DNA of 64,000 bases from MWEI01 sp964600235. GTDB taxonomy: Bacteria > Desulfobacterota > Desulfomonilia > UBA1062. Under the pieces are notes generated by a model. That model ran no database searches. It worked only from the letters and a program-made list of their open reading frames with translations, and was not told the origin of the DNA. The first letter of the stretch is position 1; each line of letters starts with the position of its first letter. The stretch is from contig CAZRIV010000005.1 in the NCBI GenBank assembly GCA_964600235.1, positions 124,001 through 188,000 on the forward strand. The letters run 5' to 3'. Below, piece after piece: positions 1-8,645 of the stretch. The translations under genes and the position numbers were made by a program.

Positions 1-344
1 AGAAATGGATTCGAAGCATACTGATTGCCACATACTCTTTGGTTTCTCCGGACTGTTGCAACCGTTGATTCTATGGACTGAATTCAATTACTCGAATCCG
101 AGTCAATGGAAAGGCAGAAAATAAATAATTCCGTAGTGCATTATAGGGTGTTCACCTGATTCATAAGTCCTTAACTGCTCCGTATTATATGTAGTATCCG
201 CAAGGAGCGTATTGACAATATTCAATTATGTATGGCGGCTTCACGCAGGCAGGTCTGAAGCAAGCTTGTTCCGGGGTAAAGCCATAGCTCAAGTTCAAGC
301 AGTATAGGATTTTGAAAATGAGTTCAAATCATACAAGGAGATAG
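1..344. other. Intergenic leader, no gene seen
   Basis: No convincing coding region was seen on either strand in these first 344 bases. The stretch is AT-rich. It ends in an AAGGAG Shine-Dalgarno sequence (335-340) serving the membrane-protein gene that follows. A TTGACA hexamer occurs at 212-217, but no well-spaced -10 partner was found, so I do not call a promoter. Confidence 0.5.
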
Positions 345-1286
345 ATGGAGATGGGTATATTATATGAAGTGCCGGGTCTCACAGGTTGGGCGATCATGCT
401 CTTCGTTCTCTTTACGTTAATGGCCTTCAATGAATTCGGCCGTACCACAAGATGGGGCGGGATTGTACTTTTCCTGGTTGTTCCCATTGTGCTGACTATC
501 TTTGTCTGGCCACAGACTGCAGCCCCTGGCAATGAATATGGTACGGGAACATGGTTTAACTGGGTAAAAACCTACTCGGCCCTTGCCGGATGTCTTGGTT
601 TTATGGCCATCCGCTACATTCCGGGTCTCGCTGAAAAGAAATGGGCGCTGTGCTTCCCTCCCCTTATCCTTGCACTGAATATCTTTGAAGCATGTATCCG
701 TGATTTTCAATGTTATTCCTATGGGGCATGGAGCGGGGCGTATATTGACAATCTCTGGGTAATGTCCGGACCATGGAATATCATGAATGGCATAGCCGGC
801 CTGCTCAACATCATCACCATCTGCGGATGGCTTGGCATTTTCATCTCTAAAGACAAGTCAAAGGATATGATCTGGCCTGACATGATCTGGCCCTGGATCA
901 TAGCTTATGATCTGTGGAACTTCGCCTATACCTACAACTGCATAGCCGATCATTCATTTTACTGCGGCTTAGCATTGTTGCTTGCCTGCACCATACCGGC
1001 TTTCTTCATCAAGAAAGGAGCATGGTTGCAGCATCGTGCGTCTACCCTGGCCTTGTGGATCATGTTTGTCATGACGGTCCCTTCGTTCGCAGATCGCATA
1101 GCTCCTGTTCCGACTACGCATAATGCAACAGCGTTTTTTATCGTAAGCTTGCTGGCATTGGTCGCAAATGTTGCCCTGGTACTCTATCAGTTTTATAAGA
1201 TTCGCAAAAACAGGCTTAATCCATTTAAAGACGAACTATACAGAGAATCAGCGGCATATCAGCGGGTTATCGAAGAAAACAGATAG
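345..1286 (+). CDS. Multi-pass membrane protein, DUF5692-like
   Basis: A 313-residue integral membrane protein of unknown function. About eight or nine hydrophobic segments alternate with short aromatic-rich loops, starting with GWAIMLFVLFTLMAF near residue 14. The C-terminal 35 residues are charged and probably cytoplasmic. Aromatic and Asn/Asp residues inside membrane segments (WPWIIAYDLWNFAYTYNC, about 180-197) resemble what I recall of the DUF5692 family; that assignment is from memory. ATG 345 lies 4 nt after AAGGAG and ATG 351 lies 10 nt after it, so the start could be either. The gene stands alone, with no obvious operon partner, and no substrate can be inferred. Confidence 0.7.
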   Translation: MEMGILYEVPGLTGWAIMLFVLFTLMAFNEFGRTTRWGGIVLFLVVPIVLTIFVWPQTAAPGNEYGTGTWFNWVKTYSALAGCLGFMAIRYIPGLAEKKWALCFPPLILALNIFEACIRDFQCYSYGAWSGAYIDNLWVMSGPWNIMNGIAGLLNIITICGWLGIFISKDKSKDMIWPDMIWPWIIAYDLWNFAYTYNCIADHSFYCGLALLLACTIPAFFIKKGAWLQHRASTLALWIMFVMTVPSFADRIAPVPTTHNATAFFIVSLLALVANVALVLYQFYKIRKNRLNPFKDELYRESAAYQRVIEENR

Positions 1287-1465
1287 TAGAACCGGGGGAA
1301 ATAGTGCCGGAGTTGTTTTAATTGAAAACGTCTCTGCCCGGATTAACTGGAGGCCCGCTACGATCAAGAGATGGGTCAGTACAAAAGTCCCAACAGGAAG
1401 GAGCTGAGTCGCAATGAATGGCAGATATCTATTCATTGCCCAAGATCATAATGCAGATGATGGTA

Positions 1466-1837
1466 TTACCCACCATCAAGCACCTTTCGGATGGTTTTCG
1501 CCAACGTGTTCTCTTCTAGGGGCTTCATCACAACTTCTCGAATGTTGATCTTCTTCGCCCGTTCTTCCGAAATATTCTCGTTATAGCCTGTGCACAGAAT
1601 AACCGGTATGTCAGGACGGATTCCCATCATCTTCTATGCCATACTATCGCCTGTCATCACGGGCATAGTCATGTCAGTGATCACCAGGTCGAAGCCATGG
1701 GGCTTTTCCCTGAAGGAATCCAGGGCATCAACACGACTTGTCTTGACAGTCACTTTATATCCCAACGTACTGAATATCCTCTCAGCAAGGTCGGTTAGAG
1801 CCGAAGATCGTCGGCTTTTGTATATACTCAAATACAA
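1466..1837 (-). pseudogene. Decayed response-regulator receiver domain
   Basis: The minus strand encodes a recognisable CheY-like receiver interrupted by a stop. The first part reads LAERIFSTLGYKV, then DLVITDMTMPVMTGDSMA, which carries the phospho-acceptor Asp context. An in-frame TAG follows, and the same frame then continues with IRPDIPVILCTGYNENIS, REVVMKPLEENTLAKTI and a terminal TAA at 1466. This is the usual beta4/beta5 Thr and Lys signature of receivers fused to hybrid kinases. The N-terminal acidic pair is gone; the reading becomes YKSRRSSALTD. No kinase is attached upstream. It looks like the degraded C-terminus of a lost hybrid histidine kinase. A sequencing error at the TAG could restore only part of it. 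Confidence 0.65.
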
Positions 1838-2054
1838 ACAGTTATCGCAGAAATCTTTCGTTCAAAGAGCTCTTACTGTTGCAAGGACATTTTTAAATTG
1901 ATTTGACACTGAGATGTCTGCTGATTGACTTTATCATCGAGATATTTATCTTGTTATATACAGGGAGAAAGGTATCCGCAAACACTCTTTTAATCACCAA
2001 TAAAAAGGCGCTAGACTGGATTCCCCTGTACCTTAATTCAAAAAGGAGGGATCG

Positions 2055-4148
2055 ATGAAGATTCATCCTAATCATTCAAGATCCTTAAGTATGTTCTTGT
2101 CAGTTTGTCTGCTTCTTCTTAGCTTATCGTGCAGCAGCGGCGGCGGTGGTGGAGGCGATGTGGACGATAACGATGGTGGCGGAGTGGGAACCGGTGAAAG
2201 TAACATGACGGTCTTCTGGCTCGGATACGGAGATCCAGACACGGAGTTTGGAGAAGCACGATCCGTCCAGCAGACAGCAGATGGCGGATTCATCATGACC
2301 GGCTTTCTCGCTCCTGACTTCGATAAACCATCAGAAATCTACCTTGCTAAGACAAACGGATCTGGGACCGTCCAGTGGCAGAAAACCTTTGGCGGATCTG
2401 ATTGGGAGAAAGGAAATTGTGTGCTCCAGACCACTGATGGTGGATATCTCGTGGGCGGTCTATACAGGCGTTACGAAGGTGCATCAGAAATCAACGAATT
2501 CTATCTGATACGCACAGATGCGAACGGGAATGCCTTGGCAGGGTGGCCGAAGACCTATGCAGGAGCAGCCCTGGAGGGCATCTACGGCCTCTGTGAGGCC
2601 GCCGACGGCTTCGTGTTCGTGGGGTCTTCATCAACACAACACTTCCTCATGGCAAAGGTGGACTCTGACGGCACCCTGCTCTGGGAGAAGACGCCCACCA
2701 GCACAAACCCCGGTTGGGATGTGGCCCTGTCCATTGATCGATCTGCTGACGGTGGTTATATCATTGCAGGCTGTGACGGCGGGCCGATGAATTACGTGTG
2801 GGTGGCACGGACCGATGCCAGCGGCAACCTGAGACCCGGATGGCCCAAAACCTATGGCCAGGGGTGCGCCCTCTCTGTGAAAAGCACCTCAGACGGTGGA
2901 TTTGTGCTTGCGGGTAAGAGCATCGGTTTATGGGATGACGGGGACGCCATTCTTATCAAGGCAGATTCCCTAGGAAACCAGTCCTGGAAGAAAACCTATG
3001 GCGGGGAAAGGAATGACGACCTCTACTCTGTTGACATTACCTCTGACGGGGGCTTCATCGCCGTGGGCGGAACCCAGTCCTATAGCCTGGTCTATGACCC
3101 CAACCAGCTCTACCTCACCTACGATGTGCTCATGATCAGAGTCGACGCATCAGGGAACACGCTCTGGCAGAAGGTACTCGGCAAATCCCCGGACAGCGTG
3201 GACTTTTCGAAGGCTGGTCAGTCATCATCGGACGGAGGCTTCGTGCTGGCAGGCGGCTCTGGAGCACACCCCCTGCTTGCCAAGATGGACCGGAGCGGCA
3301 ACACGGTGGGCCTGGGAAACAATGAACTCAAGCTGACCGTCTCAGAGTCCTCGGGAACCATAGGACTCAGTAACGCCCAGCTCGTTGCTGGCAAAGGCGC
3401 AGGATCACTCCTGCTCATGAGACAGATTGGGGCCTTCGGGATCGATCTCCTCCTCAACGTCCTCGATGACCCGGCCTATGAGTACTGCACAACGAGCGGA
3501 GAATCCACGATCTCTCCATCACCCGGCATCGTAGACACAGGGGACTCCTATAACGTCACCATGACGGACTGCGTCAAGGGCAGCGGCGAAGACCGGGTTG
3601 AATTCGTCGGTTCCTTCGGCATGGGCGTGGACAGTCTCAGCGGGACGTTAGAAACCGGCGGCACCTACACGGTGGGCCTCACCTTCTCCCCCATCGACCT
3701 GACGTTCACCGACGATGTCGGACCCACAGAAATCGAGGGCACCTTGGCCTTACAGAGGAATGCAGTCGGGAACAGCTTCAGTGAGATTGCAGAGATATTG
3801 CCATCACGCCCGCTCTATATTGAAGAGGGAGGCATGCTTCAGACCGTCACGTCGTGTTCGCTGAGCATGACGCTCGCTGGGTCCGGCTCCTTTGTCCTTG
3901 GAGCGGCCGGTGAAACTGAGGTGTTCGAACTGGAAGGCATAGCCGGCTTCCTTTCCTTAACCATCATCGCTCCGGTGATTTGCACCAATCTTGATAGCCC
4001 TTCAAGTGGAGAGCTTCTCATAGAAGCGGATGATGGGAGCTCAATGACTGTCACAGTCAACCTCGGGGACATGGAGCTTTCCATCGACACAAATGGTGAC
4101 GGCATCATCGACGGTACGTTGACTGGCACTTGGGATGATCTCATCTAG
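2055..4148 (+). CDS. Secreted lipoprotein with beta-propeller-like DGGF repeats
   Basis: A 697-residue predicted lipoprotein. A signal peptide ends in the lipobox LSLSC (Cys about 26) and is followed by a Gly/Asp-rich flexible linker. Residues about 70-425 contain six to seven repeats around a DGG(F/Y)(I/V)xxG core (for example TADGGFIMTG and SSDGGFVLAGG), each followed by a strand ending in Trp-Lys-Thr. This pattern is seen in secreted beta-propeller-like proteins. Residues 430-697 form a second, beta-rich domain ending in an acidic IDTNGDGIIDG motif that resembles a calcium-binding dockerin-type loop. A strong GGAGG sits 8-10 nt before ATG 2055. The lipid anchor would place it on the cell envelope; ligand and role are unknown. 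Confidence 0.7.
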   Translation: MKIHPNHSRSLSMFLSVCLLLLSLSCSSGGGGGGDVDDNDGGGVGTGESNMTVFWLGYGDPDTEFGEARSVQQTADGGFIMTGFLAPDFDKPSEIYLAKTNGSGTVQWQKTFGGSDWEKGNCVLQTTDGGYLVGGLYRRYEGASEINEFYLIRTDANGNALAGWPKTYAGAALEGIYGLCEAADGFVFVGSSSTQHFLMAKVDSDGTLLWEKTPTSTNPGWDVALSIDRSADGGYIIAGCDGGPMNYVWVARTDASGNLRPGWPKTYGQGCALSVKSTSDGGFVLAGKSIGLWDDGDAILIKADSLGNQSWKKTYGGERNDDLYSVDITSDGGFIAVGGTQSYSLVYDPNQLYLTYDVLMIRVDASGNTLWQKVLGKSPDSVDFSKAGQSSSDGGFVLAGGSGAHPLLAKMDRSGNTVGLGNNELKLTVSESSGTIGLSNAQLVAGKGAGSLLLMRQIGAFGIDLLLNVLDDPAYEYCTTSGESTISPSPGIVDTGDSYNVTMTDCVKGSGEDRVEFVGSFGMGVDSLSGTLETGGTYTVGLTFSPIDLTFTDDVGPTEIEGTLALQRNAVGNSFSEIAEILPSRPLYIEEGGMLQTVTSCSLSMTLAGSGSFVLGAAGETEVFELEGIAGFLSLTIIAPVICTNLDSPSSGELLIEADDGSSMTVTVNLGDMELSIDTNGDGIIDGTLTGTWDDLI

Positions 4149-4535
4149 TCGCCAATGAGAACCATACCCCTGTGACAGGGTTATGACCTGATCATGGGGG
4201 TATGTTTTAGAGAGAATAAGTTTCTTTTGGGATTACGAAGTCTTGACCTGGGTCTTTGTCTTTCGGATTCAAATTCCCTGAAGTGATGATCTCGCGCCAC
4301 ACTCAACGCTTTGCCCGCACGGAAGATATGTAAACATGATCTTTACTCGTCGATGAACAGGATAACGTCCACATATCTATACGGCAGTGACACTCCAGTT
4401 GGAATGCAGGTTTCTGTAATGACTGCTGTATTTTTATAGCCTCGAAAAGCTATACTCTCAAAGAGTTAACGAAATGGGGCTACTCCTTTGGCTTGTTTAC
4501 AAGAGACTCATGTATTCAGTCGTGCCCGTTTGTTA
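4149..4535. other. Convergent intergenic region
   Basis: These 387 bases lie between the ends of two convergent genes (plus-strand lipoprotein, minus-strand kinase). A short hairpin (CCCTG TGA CAGGG, about 4167-4180) lies just after the lipoprotein stop but has no T-run, so I do not call it a terminator. Nothing else was recognised. Confidence 0.4.
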
Positions 4536-7500
4536 CTACCCAAGCGTTTCCCGGACCTTTACCGACAAAGCCCTTAAGGAAAACGGTTTCGGAATGAAAT
4601 GCACGCCTTCTTCGAGAATACCCTGCCGTGTGATCACATCGGCCGTGTACCCCGACATGTACAGGCATCTCAGGTCCGGCTTGATGGATCTGATCCGTTC
4701 CCACAGTTCCTTCCCGTCCATGTCCGGCATTATCACATCGGTCAGCAGCAGGTGTATTATTTCTCCGTATCCCCTTGCAAGCTCTATGGCATCATCAGCC
4801 CTCCTGGCAGCAAGCACATGGTAGCCCAGTGTTTCAAGCATGTTTATGGTGAGATTCAGGACCGGTTCTTCATCCTCCACGATCAGCACCGTCTCCGTAC
4901 CGCCCTGCACCTTCTTCTCCTCGGCTTCGCCTGCTGTTTCCATGCCTTCGGCCTTGTGCCGGGGGATGTAGATCCTGAATGTCGTGCCTTTGCCCGGCTC
5001 GCTGTACACATTGATGAACCCGCCGTTCTGCTTGACGATGCCGTACACGGTGGCAAGGCCCAGGCCGGTCCCCTGGCCTTCTTTTTTCGTGGTGAAGAAC
5101 GGCTCGAAGATGTTTGAGATGATCTGCCTGTCCATGCCGCACCCGTTGTCGCTCACCGCCAGCATGACGTATTCGCCCGGGACGCATTCCGGTTTGTCAA
5201 CACAGTACACTTCATCGCAGAGCTCATTGGCGGTCTCGATGACGATCCGTCCCGATTTCTCTATGGCATCACGTGCGTTCACGGTCAGGTTGGCCAGGAG
5301 CTGGTCGACCTGGGAAGGGTCGATCCGTATCTTCCAGGGGTTGCGAGACGGATTCCAGCTCAGGTCGATGTTCTCTCCGATGAGCCGCTGGAGCATCTTC
5401 AGCATGCCCGACACGGTGTCGTTGAGGTCCATCACTTTGGGCGCAATGGTCTGTTTGCGCGCGAATGCCAGGAGCTGGCGGGTGAGGTCTGCGGAACGAT
5501 TGCCTGCGTTGAGAATGTCCCTGAGAGTTCGATGGAGCGGGTCTGATGCATCGAGATTCGCCATGGCCATTTCGGCATTACCTATGATCACGCTGAGCAT
5601 GTTGTTGAAGTCGTGGGCCACGCCTCCGGCAAGACGGCCTATGGATTCCATCTTCTGGGCCATCATAAGCTGTTCTTCAAGGTTTCTGCGCTCGGTGACG
5701 TCCACGGTGATCCCTCTGTGACCCACTGGTTTTCCATCCTGATACATTGCTGTTGCATAAACAAGTATCGGGAAGGTGCCGCCATCCCCCTTCCTGGCAG
5801 TATACTCCTCAAACCCGAGACTCTCGCCTCCCATGAGCTTCTTGTAACTTGCAATCATGCGGGGATGATCCTCCTGCACGATGACGTCATATACCGTTAC
5901 CCCCCGTGAAAAATCCTGTTCATCATAGCAGAACTTCTCGAACCATGCCTGGTTCACAAAGGTGAAGACGCCTCTTGTATCCGCTTCGTATGCGACCTCG
6001 GGAAGGAGCCTGGCAAACTCCTGGAATCGCACCTCGCTCTCGCTTCTTGCCCGCTCGGAACGCTTCCAGTCGGTTATGTCTATCAAAGAGGCCACACTTT
6101 CATTCGTGCCGGGGATGACGGCAACGCTCATGAAGAGCTCCCTGAGCTCACCGTTGCGTTTCATGGCGCGGAGTTCATACGAAGACGGCACTGATCCAGG
6201 ATCGAGGCTGCGCATCACCTGATTTTTCTTCACCCGTTCCAGATCTTCACGTACAACAAATTGTGTCCAGCTCATCTTTCCTTCCAGCTCCTGCTTTGAA
6301 TACCCCACCAGGCCGGCGAAATTGTCGTTCGCCTTGAGTATGGTGGTGTCCAGGGCAACCATGATATTGGCAGTTGCCGTGCCCTCGAAGATCGCCCGAT
6401 ACCGCTCTTCGCTCTTTCTGATGGCATCCTCGGCCTGCTTGCGCTCCGTGATGTCGAGTACCATGGACAGGACATGGGGTTTGCCCGCGATGGCGATGAG
6501 TCGTGAGGAGAGAAGGATCGTGGAGCGTTCATTGCTCAGGGGCCGGAGCATCTGCACCTCCTCGTTCCTCAGCCACCCCTGCTCAAGCAGCTTCCGGCGG
6601 ATCCGGACGAGATCTTCAGGGTTCTCGGGCCTCGCCATCTCAGGGGTGTCAGTGATCGCACGGCCGATGAGCTCCCCCTTCCGGAGCCCTGTCTTTTCGC
6701 ACATCCGGCTGTTTGCATCCACGATGTGCGACTCCATGTCAGTGATGGATATGGACAGGGGTGCATACTCATAGATCGTCCTGAATTTCTCCTCGCTTTC
6801 CCTGAGCGCCTGCTCGGCCTCGATATTCTTCGTGATGTCCTTGCCGATGCCCCTAAAGCCGATGGGGTCACCGGACGGGTTCCGCATAAGGGCAACGGCC
6901 ATCTCGATCATGATCCTTGATCCGTCTTTGCGGATCACATCGTACATTATCTTGCTGTTTGGCCTGCCCGTAGTGAATATATCATTGAATATTTGATACG
7001 CCTTTTCAGCGGTCTCTTTTGTCGTATATGCCCTGTAGTTCATGCCCATGAGCTCTTGCCGGGGATAGCCGAAAAATGTGCACGCGAACTCATTGAAAAA
7101 GGTGAAGTTGCCCATGAGGTCCAGCTCGAAGTACGCACCTTCTGTGCTGTCCAGGATGGTGCGATATCGCTCCTCGCTCTTTCTGAGGGCTTCCTCCGCC
7201 AGCTTCCGCTCGGTGATGTCCAGCATGATCCCGTTGAAGACCACCCGGTCCTCATGGCGTGTGGGCGTGGACATGCCGTGCATCCACAGCAGTTTGCCCT
7301 GGGGCGTGATGATGCGGCACTCATGACTCCAGGCGGAACACGTCTCAACCGCCTTCCGGATGGAGTTCACAAGGTTTTCCAGGTCGTCCTTATGGGCATA
7401 CCTCAGGAAGGTCTGAAACAGGTCGGTCAGTTCTTCTTCCGCCAGGCCGAAGATCTCCTGGACGCTCTCGCTGTGATAGGTGGTATGCCATTCGCCGCTG

Positions 7501-8417
7501 TCATGCGCGACGAACTGGAACACCAGTCCCGGCAGGTTGTTGGTGATGCCGCGCAGTCGTTCCTCGCTTAGCTGCTGCATATGCTCCGAGCGCTTGCGTT
7601 CGGTGATGTCCGTGAAGAAGTTCAATGTCGCAGGCCGGCCTCCCCATTTTATGAGAACCACCCTTATCTCGGCCCATTTGGTAGTCCCTTCCTTGTCGAT
7701 GATCCTGAACGCATAGACATCGGGCGCGGCTTCACCATGTATGCGCTTCCGGTGATAGTCCATCACCATGGTGCGGTCGTCCGGATGGATAAAGTTTATG
7801 AAAGGCACTGCCATGATCTCTTCCCGTGAATATCCGAGAAGCTCCCCTGACCTTCTGTTTGCGAATTTGATCCTCCCGTCCTGGGCCACGCAGATCGCAT
7901 CCCCGGCATTCTCCACAAGAAGGCGGTATTTCTCCTCGGACTCGAAAAGTGCATTCTCTGCCCCCTTCTGCTCGGTGATGTCCATGGAGGTGATACACAC
8001 ACCCCTGGACACGTCGTGGGATTCCAGAGGGCTCATGGAAAATCTGACATGGATGAGCTTTCCATCCTTTCGTTTTACAGGGATATCCCTCACACACAGT
8101 CCCCTGCGCTCTGATTCCTCGTACATGCCCCTACCTGCACGGTCGTATTCCTCTTCATCCTGGTAGATGCTGCGGATACCCATCCCCTGCATCTCTTCTT
8201 CTGAATATCCGAGCATCCTGCATATCGCCGGGTTGACCTTGATGAACTTCCTGTCCCTCACGAGCGCAATACCCGTCGGGGTGGCCGCGAGAAGGCCCTC
8301 GAGAACGGCTACATCATTTTTCAGCCTGGACTGGGGTTCTTCCAGATCCGAAATGAGTTGCCTGGCTTCGTTCAATTCCTGGATAAGGAGATCCTTGGTT
8401 TTCCTCGAGTCTTTCAT
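4536..8417 (-). CDS. Seven-PAS hybrid sensor histidine kinase with C-terminal receiver
   Basis: A 1293-residue soluble hybrid kinase with no membrane segment. A short coiled coil (1-40) is followed by seven PAS/PAC units, roughly 40-155, 157-280, 280-405, 405-530, 530-660, 660-785 and 785-910. Most end in the typical DITERK linker. The transmitter carries the phospho-accepting His935 (GGVAHDFNN), an N-box (NLTVNARDAI), G1 (DNGCGM), F-box (FEPFFTTK) and G2 (GTGLGL). The receiver has the acceptor Asp1227 (LLLTDVIMPDMDG) and Lys in PKPF. The protein should autophosphorylate and relay to its own receiver; an external phosphotransfer partner is not encoded next to it. Seven sequential PAS domains suggest sensing of several cytoplasmic cues such as redox or small ligands, but no cofactor ligand can be named. 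Confidence 0.93.
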   Translation of the reverse strand: MKDSRKTKDLLIQELNEARQLISDLEEPQSRLKNDVAVLEGLLAATPTGIALVRDRKFIKVNPAICRMLGYSEEEMQGMGIRSIYQDEEEYDRAGRGMYEESERRGLCVRDIPVKRKDGKLIHVRFSMSPLESHDVSRGVCITSMDITEQKGAENALFESEEKYRLLVENAGDAICVAQDGRIKFANRRSGELLGYSREEIMAVPFINFIHPDDRTMVMDYHRKRIHGEAAPDVYAFRIIDKEGTTKWAEIRVVLIKWGGRPATLNFFTDITERKRSEHMQQLSEERLRGITNNLPGLVFQFVAHDSGEWHTTYHSESVQEIFGLAEEELTDLFQTFLRYAHKDDLENLVNSIRKAVETCSAWSHECRIITPQGKLLWMHGMSTPTRHEDRVVFNGIMLDITERKLAEEALRKSEERYRTILDSTEGAYFELDLMGNFTFFNEFACTFFGYPRQELMGMNYRAYTTKETAEKAYQIFNDIFTTGRPNSKIMYDVIRKDGSRIMIEMAVALMRNPSGDPIGFRGIGKDITKNIEAEQALRESEEKFRTIYEYAPLSISITDMESHIVDANSRMCEKTGLRKGELIGRAITDTPEMARPENPEDLVRIRRKLLEQGWLRNEEVQMLRPLSNERSTILLSSRLIAIAGKPHVLSMVLDITERKQAEDAIRKSEERYRAIFEGTATANIMVALDTTILKANDNFAGLVGYSKQELEGKMSWTQFVVREDLERVKKNQVMRSLDPGSVPSSYELRAMKRNGELRELFMSVAVIPGTNESVASLIDITDWKRSERARSESEVRFQEFARLLPEVAYEADTRGVFTFVNQAWFEKFCYDEQDFSRGVTVYDVIVQEDHPRMIASYKKLMGGESLGFEEYTARKGDGGTFPILVYATAMYQDGKPVGHRGITVDVTERRNLEEQLMMAQKMESIGRLAGGVAHDFNNMLSVIIGNAEMAMANLDASDPLHRTLRDILNAGNRSADLTRQLLAFARKQTIAPKVMDLNDTVSGMLKMLQRLIGENIDLSWNPSRNPWKIRIDPSQVDQLLANLTVNARDAIEKSGRIVIETANELCDEVYCVDKPECVPGEYVMLAVSDNGCGMDRQIISNIFEPFFTTKKEGQGTGLGLATVYGIVKQNGGFINVYSEPGKGTTFRIYIPRHKAEGMETAGEAEEKKVQGGTETVLIVEDEEPVLNLTINMLETLGYHVLAARRADDAIELARGYGEIIHLLLTDVIMPDMDGKELWERIRSIKPDLRCLYMSGYTADVITRQGILEEGVHFIPKPFSLRALSVKVRETLG

Positions 8418-8645
8418 GTGATATCCCCTAAACGAATGATAACCGCGTTATGGTAATAATAATGATCTATATCGGCAAGGTAAGTGCACATTCCTGAATG
8501 ATCCCGGTAGTTATACAAATTATGGAAGGTCCGATTCAGACTCTTAATCTGTGTTGCCTGATTATATCTTGGCTAGTACAATTGATCCGTCCCTGAAGAC
8601 TGTGGAATGTACTGTTAAAGAACATCATAAAAAAGAGGTCTCCTT

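Noticed and set aside
4167..4180. Hairpin after the lipoprotein gene as a terminator
   Set aside because: The stem is five base pairs and no T-run follows.
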